From: DATBLE01 sp963837265
GTDB lineage: Bacteria; Actinomycetota; Thermoleophilia; Gaiellales; Gaiellaceae
Assembly: GCA_963837265.1 (NCBI GenBank)
Contig: CAWIMQ010000009.1
Location: 1-59,957 of the forward strand
Direction: 5' to 3'
DNA length: 59,957 bases
How positions within the stretch are numbered: the stretch's first letter is position 1; every line of letters begins with the position of its first letter. The notes under the pieces are model-generated. The model was given only the letters and a program-made list of their open reading frames with translations. It did no database searches and was not told where the DNA came from. Position numbers and translations under genes: made by a program. This document shows positions 15,514 through 24,401 of this stretch, in pieces.

Positions 15514-16203
15514 CTACAGCTCGATCGTCTCGCCCGGCTCGGGCGTGAGCACCTCGACCCCGGGCGCGAGGCTGCGAAGCTCGTCGGGCGTTCCGACCAG
15601 GATGGGGAACGTCCCGTAGTGGCAGGGCACGCAGCGCTTGACGCCGAGCAGCTCGAGCGCGACCGCCGCCTCCCGCGGGCCCATCGTGAAGTGGTCGCCG
15701 ATCGGGAGCACTGCGACGTCCGGCTCGTAGATCCGCCCGATCAGCTGCATCGACATGAAGACGTTCGTGTCGCCGGCGAAGTAGATCGTGAAGCCGTCCT
15801 CGAGCTCGACGACGAGGCCGGCCGGCTCGCCGGTGTACGTCCCGTCGCGCGTCGAGGAGGAGTGGTTCGCATCGGTCAGGGTGATCCTGATCCCGTCCAC
15901 GTGGGCGGTGCCGCCCTTGTTCGGCGCGTGCGCCATGTCGCCGGTGACCCCCTGGCCGTCGAGCCAGCCGCGCAGCTCGACCAGCGCGACCACCGGCGGC
16001 CGGAACTTCTTCCAGAGCTCGACCGTGTCGCCGACGTGGTCGTCGTGACCGTGCGTCAGCGCGATCAGGTCGACGCGCTCGGGCTCCTTCTCCGAGTCGG
16101 GGCACTTCGGGTTGCCGAGCCACGGGTCGACGTAGATGCGCTTGCCGCCGGGGCTGTCGAGGCGGAACGAGGCGTGTCCGAGCCAGGTGAGCGGGACGGC
16201 CAT
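15514..16203 (-). CDS. metallo-beta-lactamase-fold hydrolase (UPF0173 type)
   Basis: 229 aa. The MBL motif THGHDDHVGDT gives the first metal ligands; IYFAGDTNVF supplies the bridging Asp; GDHFTMGPREAA and VPCHYGTFPIL supply later His ligands. The N-terminus LTWLGHASFRLDSPGGKRIYVDPW is diagnostic of the UPF0173 family of intracellular metal-dependent hydrolases, whose natural substrates are mostly unknown. It is first in a unit with the 91-aa protein and DUF1028. A TAGATT box lies about 9 nt upstream of the ATG. Confidence 0.88.
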   Translation of the reverse strand: MAVPLTWLGHASFRLDSPGGKRIYVDPWLGNPKCPDSEKEPERVDLIALTHGHDDHVGDTVELWKKFRPPVVALVELRGWLDGQGVTGDMAHAPNKGGTAHVDGIRITLTDANHSSSTRDGTYTGEPAGLVVELEDGFTIYFAGDTNVFMSMQLIGRIYEPDVAVLPIGDHFTMGPREAAVALELLGVKRCVPCHYGTFPILVGTPDELRSLAPGVEVLTPEPGETIEL

Positions 16204-16256
16204 CCGGGTCGAAATCTAACGGAGGAACGTCCGGTCCGGCGGCGAAGCTACGCGTC

Positions 16257-16643
16257 GTGACGCGTCGAGAGCTTCTCCCGGTGGCGCTCGTTGCGCTGGC
16301 GACCGTCGCCGACGCCGCCGACGAGGCGAACCTGGCGTTCTACCTCCTGCTCTTCACCGTCCCGGCGATCGTCGTCGCAGGGCTCGCCGCGCTGGAGGAG
16401 ATCCTGACCGACGCCTTGCCGCACCGGCGAATAGTCGGGATGCTCCACGTCGTCACGCTGCTGCTCGTGCTGGCCGCCGCCGCGCTGCGCGCGCCGCTTC
16501 GCACCGAAGGAACGGTGCCGCGGGCCGCCGTGTCGGCGTTGATCGCGTGCCTCGTCGTCTTCGCGGTCCAGGCGGTGATCGGCTCGCTGCCCGCGCTCAG
16601 GCGGCTGCTGGCGCGGCCCGCCCCGCGCGGCGTCGCTTCCTAG
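16257..16643 (+). CDS. small integral membrane protein, unknown function
   Basis: 128 aa, GTG start. Four hydrophobic segments (about residues 5-18, 26-45, 60-80 and 90-112) are separated by short charged loops, one of which carries ALPHRR. There is no recognised family motif. The stop TAG overlaps the stop of the convergent nuoN gene: the palindrome CTAG at 16640-16643 provides both. It is not part of the nuo transcript. Confidence 0.65.
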   Translation: MTRRELLPVALVALATVADAADEANLAFYLLLFTVPAIVVAGLAALEEILTDALPHRRIVGMLHVVTLLLVLAAAALRAPLRTEGTVPRAAVSALIACLVVFAVQAVIGSLPALRRLLARPAPRGVAS

Positions 16644-18111
16644 AGCGTGACGAACGCGTGCCGGGCGAGGTCGATCAGCGGCTGCACGCCGAAGAACGAC
16701 CCGATCGCCACCGTCACGCAGGCGAGGACGCCGAGCTGGAGCAGGAGGTCGCGGGGCGGTTGTCCGCCGGCCGCGAACTGCAGCTCTGCGCTCGGGCGCA
16801 TGTAGAGCGCGCGGATCACCGCGAGGTAGTAGTAGAGGCTGACCGCGGTCGCGCCGAGGCCGACGATCACCAGCCACAGCCAGCCGCGGTCGTACGCGGC
16901 GGAGAAGACGTAGAACTTGCCGAGGAAGCCGCCGGTCGGCGGCAGTCCCGCGAAGCCGAGCATGAAGGTCCAGAGTGCCGCGCCGAGGAGGGGCCGCTCC
17001 CAGCCCATGCCGGCGAGGTTGTCGAGGGTCACGCGCTGGGCGAGCTCGCGCTCACGGGCGGCGACGACGGCGAACGCGCCCAGCGACATGGCCGAGTACG
17101 GGATCAGGTAGTAGAGGAGTGCCCGCACGCCGAGCGCGTTGTTCGCGGCCACGGCGATCAGCATGAAGCCGGCATGCGAGACCGACGAGTAGGCGAGCAG
17201 CCGCTTGACGTTCCGCTGGACGAGGGCGGCCAGGTTCCCGATCGCGAGCGAGGCGCAGGCGAGCACCGCGACGGCAACGGTCCAGAGCCTCTGTTCCTGG
17301 GGAAACGCGGTCTCGAGGATCCGCATCGTCACGAGCAGCGCGGCGACCTTCGTGGCGGCGGACATGAACGCGGTCACCGACGTCGGCGCGCCCTCGTACA
17401 CGTCCGGCGTCCACATGTGGAACGGAGCCGCCGACGACTTGAAGCCGAGGCCGACGATCATCATCGCCAGGCCGATCAGGAGCAGCGTGTCGTGGGAGAG
17501 CCCGTTCGCGCTCACCGACGCCGCGATCCCCTGGAACGTCAGCGCGCCGGTCGCCCCGTACACGAGCGCCGATCCGAAGAGGAGGACGGCCGAGCCGAAG
17601 CCGCCGACGACGAGGTACTTGAGCCCCGCCTCGAGCGAGCCCTCGCGCCCGTAATCGATCGCGCAGAGAATGTAGAGGGAGATCGAGAGCCACTCGAGCC
17701 CGAGGAACAGCGTCAGCAGGCTGTTCGCCTGCGTCAGGAAGATCATCCCTCCGCCCGCCGCGGCGAGGAGCGCGTAGAACTCGGCGATGTGGCCCTCGGC
17801 CCGCTCCCCGTACGAGACGGCGACCGCGACCAGGCCGGCGCCGGCGACGATCAGCGCGGCGAGGGCGAAGAAGCGGTCGCGGCGGACCGCCTCGGCGATC
17901 ACGCTCGTCCCGACCGGACTGCGGTCGTACAGGAGCGCGGCCGCGACGAACGAGCCGGCGAAGCCGCCGGCTGCGAAGGTGGCGGCGGCGGCACGTCTGG
18001 CCGCCTGGGGGACGAGCACGGCGACCATCAGGCACAGGCCGGAGACGCCGAGCAGGACGAGCGACGGCGAGAGCGCGAACCAGTCGACGGGCGGGCGCGG
18101 GACGGAGGCGA

Positions 18112-18115
<4 letters not shown>
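16640..18115 (-). CDS. nuoN: NADH-quinone oxidoreductase subunit N
   Basis: 491 aa, an antiporter-like membrane subunit of complex I that carries part of proton pumping. Typical stretches are LEWLSISLYILCA, the Lys-containing GLGFKSSAAPFHMWTPDVYEGAPTSVTAF loop helix (Lys and Pro in the broken helix) and GLPPTGGFLGKFYVF. GTG at 18115 overlaps the nuoM stop as GTGA; the longer frame upstream runs through nuoM and is not used. It is the last gene of the operon. Confidence 0.95.
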
Positions 18116-19629
<1,514 letters not shown>

Positions 19630-19706
19630 GCCATTTCCCTCCCCTCGGTCGGGAAATGGTTAGCGAGACCCCTGGGGGTTTCTAACCATTTTGCGAAGCA
19701 AAATGG
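19630..19706 (-). promoter_or_regulatory. double-hairpin element in the nuoL-nuoM gap
   Basis: In the minus direction: hairpin 1 has perfect 9-bp arms CCATTTTGC/GCAAAATGG (19698-19706 and 19686-19694) around TTC. A small GACCCC-type hairpin follows (about 19664-19682). Hairpin 2 has perfect 9-bp arms CCATTTCCC/GGGAAATGG (19651-19659 and 19631-19639) with the Shine-Dalgarno run in its 11-nt loop, ending just before the nuoM TTG. The 3' side of hairpin 1 and the 5' side of hairpin 2 also form a perfect 10-bp pair (AAATGGTTAG at 19654-19663 with 19682-19691). The folds are mutually exclusive. Confidence 0.7.
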
Positions 19707-19708
19707 CC

Positions 19709-21622
19709 TCATCTGACCGCGATGAAGACGAGAACGAGGACGGCCAGGCCGGCAGCCAGGCCGAAGACGTATAGGCGGACGAGACCGGTCTGCAGGGCCC
19801 GCGCCCGGCCGCCGGCGAAGCGCGCGAGGCCGGCGACGCCGGCGATCGAGCCGCCGACGAGCGGGCCCTCGATCACCCAGAAGAGCGCGCGCGACAGGCC
19901 GACCGCCGGCCAGTAGAAGAGCCCGTTGTAGAGCTCGTCGAAGTAGAACTTGTGCTCGAGGATGCGCGAGGACCTCGGCGCCGGCGCCCGGCGAGCGGAG
20001 TAGATCCACCACGCGACCGCGATTCCGGCGGCGGCGAGCACGACGGCGAGCACGCTCGCGACCGCCTCCTTCGTCCCGCTCGCCTCGACGAGCGGCCGCG
20101 CGACCGGGTCGAGCCAGTTCGACACGGCCGTCCACCGGTCGGCGAACTGGATCCAGCCGCCGAAGACCGCCAGCACGGCCAGCGTTCCCACCGTCAGGTA
20201 CATCGACTGCTGCGCGACCCGGTCGCCGTGCGGGTGCGGCGGGTGCTCTTCGATCGTCTTCGACGGCAAGCCGCCGAAGACGACAAAGAGCATGCGAAAC
20301 GTGTAGAGGCCTGTGAGGAACGCACCGACCTCCCCCGCGGCGAAGAGCACGTCGCCGTAGCCGCCGCGCGCCAGCGCGGAGGCCAGGATCGAGTCCTTGG
20401 AGAAGAAGCCGGAGAGCGGCGGGATCCCGCTGAGGGCGAGCCCGCCGGCGAGCATCGCCCACCACGTCCGCGGCAGCAGCTTCGCGAGCCCGCCCATCTT
20501 GCGGATGTCCTGCTCGTCCGAGAGCGCGTGGATGACGATGCCGGCGCCGAGGAAGAGGAGCGCCTTGAAGAAGGCGTGCGTCATCAGGTGGAACATCGAG
20601 CCCGCGTACGCGCCGATCCCGGCGCCGAGGAACATGTAGCCGATCTGCGACATCGTCGAGTACGCGATCACCCGCTTGATGTCGGTCTGGACGAGGGCGA
20701 CCAGCCCCGCCAGGAGCAGCGTCGCCGCGCCGAGCCCGGCGGCGACGTCCTGCACCCTGGGCGCCAGCTCGAAGAGCACGTGGGTGCGGACGATCAGGTA
20801 GACGCCGGCGGTGACCATCGTCGCGGCGTGGATGAGGGCACTGACCGGCGTCGGGCCCTCCATCGCGTCCGGAAGCCACGTCTGGAGGGGCAGCTGCGCC
20901 GACTTCGCGACCGCGCCGCCGAGCAGCCCGAGCGCGACCAGGTTCAGGGTCAGCGAGCTGAGGCCGTGCGCCTTCTGGAAGGCGACGGCGTAGTCGAGGG
21001 TGCCCGTCTTCTGGATCAGGACGAAGAAGGCCAGGGCCATCGTGGCGTCGCCGAACGCGTTCATGACGAACGCCTTCTTGGCGGCGGCGACCGCGCTCGG
21101 CCGCTCGTGCCAGAAGCCGATCAGCAGGTAGGACGAGAGGCCGACGAGCCCCCAGCCGACGAGCAGGAGCAGGAGGTTCCCGCCCTGGACGAGCATCAGC
21201 ATCGAGAAGACGAAGAGCGACATGTACGCGAAGTAGCGGCGCTCCTCGTCGTCGCCGTCCATGTAGCCGATCGAGTAGGCGACGATCAGCGAGCCGACCC
21301 CGGCGACGATGAGCATCATCATCACCGACAGCGGATCGGTGAGCACCGAGAGGCCGGCGCGGAAGTTGCCGGTCGCGAGCCAGGTCCAGGCGGTCGACAC
21401 GCTGTCTCGCTCTTCCGGCTTCCGGCTCAGCATCTGGGCGAACGCGACCACCGCCGCCGCGAACGACCCCGCGCAGGCGAGCGTCGCGATCCAGCCGGCC
21501 GTCCGGCGCCGGATGCTCGTTCCGAGCAGCGTGATCAGCCCGGCGGCGCCGAGCGGCAGGAAGAGGCAGACCCAGGCGGCCGGGTACGAGGCGCTCGTGA
21601 GCATGTGGATGCTCGGGCTCAT
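19709..21622 (-). CDS. nuoL: NADH-quinone oxidoreductase subunit L
   Basis: 637 aa, the distal antiporter-like subunit of complex I with the long lateral helix. Typical stretches are VGWGLVGLSSYLLIGFW with the conserved acidic/His surroundings, AKSAQLPLQTWLPDAMEGPTPVSALIHAATMVTAGVYL, MTHAFFKALLFLGAG and SGIPPLSGFFSKD. ATG overlaps the nuoK stop as ATGA. Its TGA stop is followed 2 nt later by the first hairpin of the nuoL-nuoM element. Confidence 0.96.
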   Translation of the reverse strand: MSPSIHMLTSASYPAAWVCLFLPLGAAGLITLLGTSIRRRTAGWIATLACAGSFAAAVVAFAQMLSRKPEERDSVSTAWTWLATGNFRAGLSVLTDPLSVMMMLIVAGVGSLIVAYSIGYMDGDDEERRYFAYMSLFVFSMLMLVQGGNLLLLLVGWGLVGLSSYLLIGFWHERPSAVAAAKKAFVMNAFGDATMALAFFVLIQKTGTLDYAVAFQKAHGLSSLTLNLVALGLLGGAVAKSAQLPLQTWLPDAMEGPTPVSALIHAATMVTAGVYLIVRTHVLFELAPRVQDVAAGLGAATLLLAGLVALVQTDIKRVIAYSTMSQIGYMFLGAGIGAYAGSMFHLMTHAFFKALLFLGAGIVIHALSDEQDIRKMGGLAKLLPRTWWAMLAGGLALSGIPPLSGFFSKDSILASALARGGYGDVLFAAGEVGAFLTGLYTFRMLFVVFGGLPSKTIEEHPPHPHGDRVAQQSMYLTVGTLAVLAVFGGWIQFADRWTAVSNWLDPVARPLVEASGTKEAVASVLAVVLAAAGIAVAWWIYSARRAPAPRSSRILEHKFYFDELYNGLFYWPAVGLSRALFWVIEGPLVGGSIAGVAGLARFAGGRARALQTGLVRLYVFGLAAGLAVLVLVFIAVR

Positions 21623-21927
21623 CCGCGCAGGAACGACAGCTTGTCTACGTCGAGGTCGAGCCGCTTCCGGGCCATCGCGACGATCAGACCCAGGCCGACC
21701 ACGACCTCGGAGGCGGCGACCGCCATCACGGCCAGCGCGAAGATCTGTCCGTCGCCGCGCCCGAAGTGCCGCGAGAACGCGATCAGGGCGAGGTTCCCTC
21801 CGTTCAGCATGATCTCCAGCGAGAGGAGCACGATCAGCGGGCTGCGCCGGATGAGGACGCCGAGCGCCCCGGTGCAGAACAGGAACGCGGCGATGATCAG
21901 GTAGCCGGAGACGTCAGGGCCGAGCAT
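21619..21927 (-). CDS. nuoK: NADH-quinone oxidoreductase subunit K
   Basis: 102 aa, three TM helices. It holds the conserved Glu residues used in the proton path, in VLLSLEIMLNGGNLAL and VAASEVVVGLGLIVA. The start overlaps nuoJ by 14 nt and the stop overlaps nuoL by 4 nt, so the three are translationally coupled. Length and order match the standard nuo operon. Confidence 0.95.
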   Translation of the reverse strand: MLGPDVSGYLIIAAFLFCTGALGVLIRRSPLIVLLSLEIMLNGGNLALIAFSRHFGRGDGQIFALAVMAVAASEVVVGLGLIVAMARKRLDLDVDKLSFLRG

Positions 21928-22480
21928 CGCCGCCTTCCAGCGAGGCCTCCTCGCGCGAGTGGCTGCCGAGGATCACCCCGCCGACCGCGGCGACGAGCAG
22001 GACGACCGAGGTGATCTCGAACGCGAGCAGGTGATCCGTCAGGAACAGCCGGCCGATCTCGCCCGGGCTTCCGAAGGCACCTTCGACCTCGGTCGAGGTG
22101 GAGAGCGACCCGTTCGCCTTCGAGGCGATCACGACCACGATCTCGACGAGCAGCGCGGCGGCGGCCGTCACTGCGGCGGTCGCCTGCCAGGTCGGGCCGC
22201 CGGCCCAGGGCGCGTCCGCCCGGCCGCCGAGGTAGGCGATCACGAACAGGAACATCACCATCACCGCGCCGGCGTAGACGAGCACCTGCGCGGCGGCGAC
22301 GAACTCGGCGGAGAGGAGCAGGTAGAGCACGGCGAGGGAGCCGAGGTTCCCGATCAGCGCGAGCGCCGAGTAGAACGGGTTCGAGAAGCTGATCACGGCG
22401 AATCCGGAGGCGAGGCACGCGAATGCCGCGGCCACCCAGACCATCCAGACCAGCACGTTGGCGACGGAGCTCAGAACCAT
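21914..22480 (-). CDS. nuoJ: NADH-quinone oxidoreductase subunit J
   Basis: 188 aa if started at ATG 22480; five TM helices including VLVYAGAVMVMFLFVIAYL, the conserved pi-bulge helix that controls the complex I coupling step. The ATG and first six codons (MVLSSV) lie inside the last copy of a 74-bp tandem repeat, so the start is uncertain. GTG at 22456 would remove the repeat-encoded residues, and an upstream in-frame ATG at 22582 would add 34 more. No Shine-Dalgarno sequence is seen before ATG 22480 (GACCAGTCCCC). Confidence 0.9.
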   Translation of the reverse strand: MVLSSVANVLVWMVWVAAAFACLASGFAVISFSNPFYSALALIGNLGSLAVLYLLLSAEFVAAAQVLVYAGAVMVMFLFVIAYLGGRADAPWAGGPTWQATAAVTAAAALLVEIVVVIASKANGSLSTSTEVEGAFGSPGEIGRLFLTDHLLAFEITSVVLLVAAVGGVILGSHSREEASLEGGDARP

Positions 22481-22907
22481 GGGGACTGGTCTTGCCGCCG
22501 GGCGGCATCGCGGGTACGGGATCGACGTCGATGCAGGACGGAGCTCAGAACCATGGGGACTGGTCTTGCCGCCGGGCGGCATTGCGGGTACGGGATCGAC
22601 GTGGATGCAGGACGGAGCTCAGAACCATGGGGACTGGTCTTGCCGCCGGGCGGCATTGCGGGTACGGGATCGACGTCGATGCAGGACGGAGCTCAGAACC
22701 ATGGGGACTGGTCTTGCCGCCGGGCGGCATTTGCGGGTACGGGATCGACGTGGATGCAGGACGGAGCTCAGAACCATGGGGACTGGTCTTGCCGCCGGGC
22801 GGCATTGCGGGTACGGGATCGACGTCGATGCAGGACGGAGCTCAGAACCATGGGGACTGGTCTTGCCGCCGGGCGGCATTGCGGGTACGGGATCGACGTG
22901 GATGCAA
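22463..22907. repeat. six-copy 74-bp tandem array (alternating dimer) between nuoJ and nuoI
   Basis: Units begin GACGGAGCTCAG at 22463, 22537, 22611, 22685, 22760 and 22834; unit 4 has one extra T. Copies are otherwise nearly identical, but one base alternates strictly: ATCGACGTCGAT in units 1, 3, 5 (a 12-bp palindrome) and ATCGACGTGGAT in units 2, 4, 6. The array is therefore three copies of a 148-bp dimer. Each unit also holds GGGGACTGGTCTTGC and the hairpin TGCCGC/GCGGCA. A related GCAAGACCTGTCCCC ends the block at the nuoI stop. There are no unique spacers, so it is not a CRISPR array. This is the only stretch over 300 nt without a gene (22481-22917). Confidence 0.95.
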
Positions 22908-22917
22908 GACCTGTCCC

Positions 22918-23415
22918 CTAGGAATTGACTCTGTAGTAGGGCACCGGCGTGTCGAACTCGTCCGGGTCGGCGACCGGCACGCGCTTGATCGGCTCCGCGA
23001 GCAGCATGTCCTTCGTGTAGATCAGGTCGTCCCGCGAGTACTCGGAGATCTCGAACTCGTTGCCGAGCGTGATCGCGTCGAAGGGACAGGCGAGCTCGCA
23101 GTAGCCGCAGAAGATGCAGCGGCTCATGTTGATCTCGTAGATCCGCGCGTAGCGCTCGCCGGCGGAGACGCGGTTGTCGGGCGTGTTCTCGGCGGCGACG
23201 ACGCGGATGCAGTCGGCCGGGCAGGCGGCAGCGCAGAGCGAGCAGCCGACGCACTTCTCCAGGCCGTTCGCGTGGCGGTGCAACCGGTGCCGCCCGCGGA
23301 AGCGCGGGTAGACCGGCCGCTTGTACTCGGGGTACTCCTGCGTGATCGGCTTGCGGAAGAGCTGCGAGAAGGTGACGGCGAAGCCCTTGAGGCTGTCCTG
23401 GGGCCGTGGGCTCAT
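22918..23415 (-). CDS. nuoI: NADH-quinone oxidoreductase subunit I
   Basis: 165 aa, a peripheral-arm subunit that carries two [4Fe-4S] clusters (N6a/N6b) from NuoG toward NuoB. Two ferredoxin motifs are complete: CVGCSLCAAACPADC and CIFCGYCELACPFD. The ATG at 23415 shares one base with the nuoH stop (TGATG). The protein ends YYRVNS; its TAG stop begins the GGGGACAGG motif that borders the 74-bp array. Confidence 0.95.
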   Translation of the reverse strand: MSPRPQDSLKGFAVTFSQLFRKPITQEYPEYKRPVYPRFRGRHRLHRHANGLEKCVGCSLCAAACPADCIRVVAAENTPDNRVSAGERYARIYEINMSRCIFCGYCELACPFDAITLGNEFEISEYSRDDLIYTKDMLLAEPIKRVPVADPDEFDTPVPYYRVNS

Positions 23416-24401
23416 CAGAAGAGAACCACGAAGAAGGCCGTCACGACCGCGTTCACGGTTGCGACGGGCAGGAGGATCTTCCAGCCGAAGCGCATCAGCT
23501 GGTCGTAGCGCAGCCGCGGGAGCGTCGCCCGGATCCAGATGAAGACCGAGACGGCGAGGAGGAGCTTGATCAGGAACCAGAGCGGGCCGAGCGGCGCCCA
23601 CGGGCCCTCCCAGCCGCCGAAGTAGAGCGTCACCGTGAGGGCGGAGAGGATGATCACGTTCACGTACTCGGCCATCTGGAAGAGGCCCCAGCGCATTCCC
23701 GAGTACTCGGTCGAGTAGCCGCTGACGAGCTCGGTGTCGGCCTCGGGCAGGTCGAACGGCGGCCTGTTCGTCTCGGCGACGCCGGCGATGAAGAAGGTGA
23801 CGAGACCGACGAGCTGCGGGGCCGCGTACCACCAGGTCGCCACCTGCCGCTCGACGATCGCGGAGAGCGAGAGCGAGTGCGCCATCAGCACGACGCCGAG
23901 CACGGAGAGGGCGAGCGAGACCTCGTAGGAGACCATCTGGGCGCAGGTCCGCATCGAGCCGAGCAGCGAGAACTTCGACTCGGACGCCCACCCGCCGACG
24001 ATGAAGCCGTAGATCCCGAGCGAGCCGAGGGCGAAGATCAGGATGAGGGAGATCGGCACGTCCGCGACCTCGCCGTTCACGTGGTAGTGCCAGATCTGCC
24101 AGCCCTCGCCGAAGGGGATGACGCTGAACGCCGACAGGGCGGTGAACGCCGAGAAGGCGGGCGCGAGGTAGTAGAGGACGTCGATCGCCGCCACCGGCGC
24201 GAACGCCTCCTTGCGCACCATCTTGAGCAGGTCCGCGAACGGCTGCAGGATCCCCTTCGGTCCGGCGCGGTTCGGACCGTAGCGGAGCTGCATGCGGCCG
24301 AGCAGCTTGCGCTCGAGCAGCGTCAGGAACGCCATCGCGAGCAGGAGGACGTTGACGATGATCGCCGCCTTGATCAGCCCGATCCACCACGGCTCCCTCA
24401 T
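23415..24401 (-). CDS. nuoH: NADH-quinone oxidoreductase subunit H
   Basis: 328 aa, about eight TM helices; it forms the quinone chamber with NuoB and NuoD. Conserved loops are LTLLERKLLGRMQLRYGPNR, GPKGILQPFADLLKMVRKE and the Glu-rich AETNRPPFDLPEADTELVSGYSTEYSG. The ATG overlaps the nuoG stop as ATGA. The ribosome site AGAGGGAG lies in the loop of a hairpin made from the last codons of nuoG. Confidence 0.96.
   Translation of the reverse strand: MREPWWIGLIKAAIIVNVLLLAMAFLTLLERKLLGRMQLRYGPNRAGPKGILQPFADLLKMVRKEAFAPVAAIDVLYYLAPAFSAFTALSAFSVIPFGEGWQIWHYHVNGEVADVPISLILIFALGSLGIYGFIVGGWASESKFSLLGSMRTCAQMVSYEVSLALSVLGVVLMAHSLSLSAIVERQVATWWYAAPQLVGLVTFFIAGVAETNRPPFDLPEADTELVSGYSTEYSGMRWGLFQMAEYVNVIILSALTVTLYFGGWEGPWAPLGPLWFLIKLLLAVSVFIWIRATLPRLRYDQLMRFGWKILLPVATVNAVVTAFFVVLF

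Noticed and set aside
22545..22805. Protein encoded by the repeat array (MPPGGKTSPHG repeats)
   Set aside because: 74 bp is not a multiple of three, so each frame changes at every unit; no ribosome site or conserved domain.
22463..22907. CRISPR array
   Set aside because: Repeats are contiguous 74-bp units with no unique spacers, and no cas gene is nearby.
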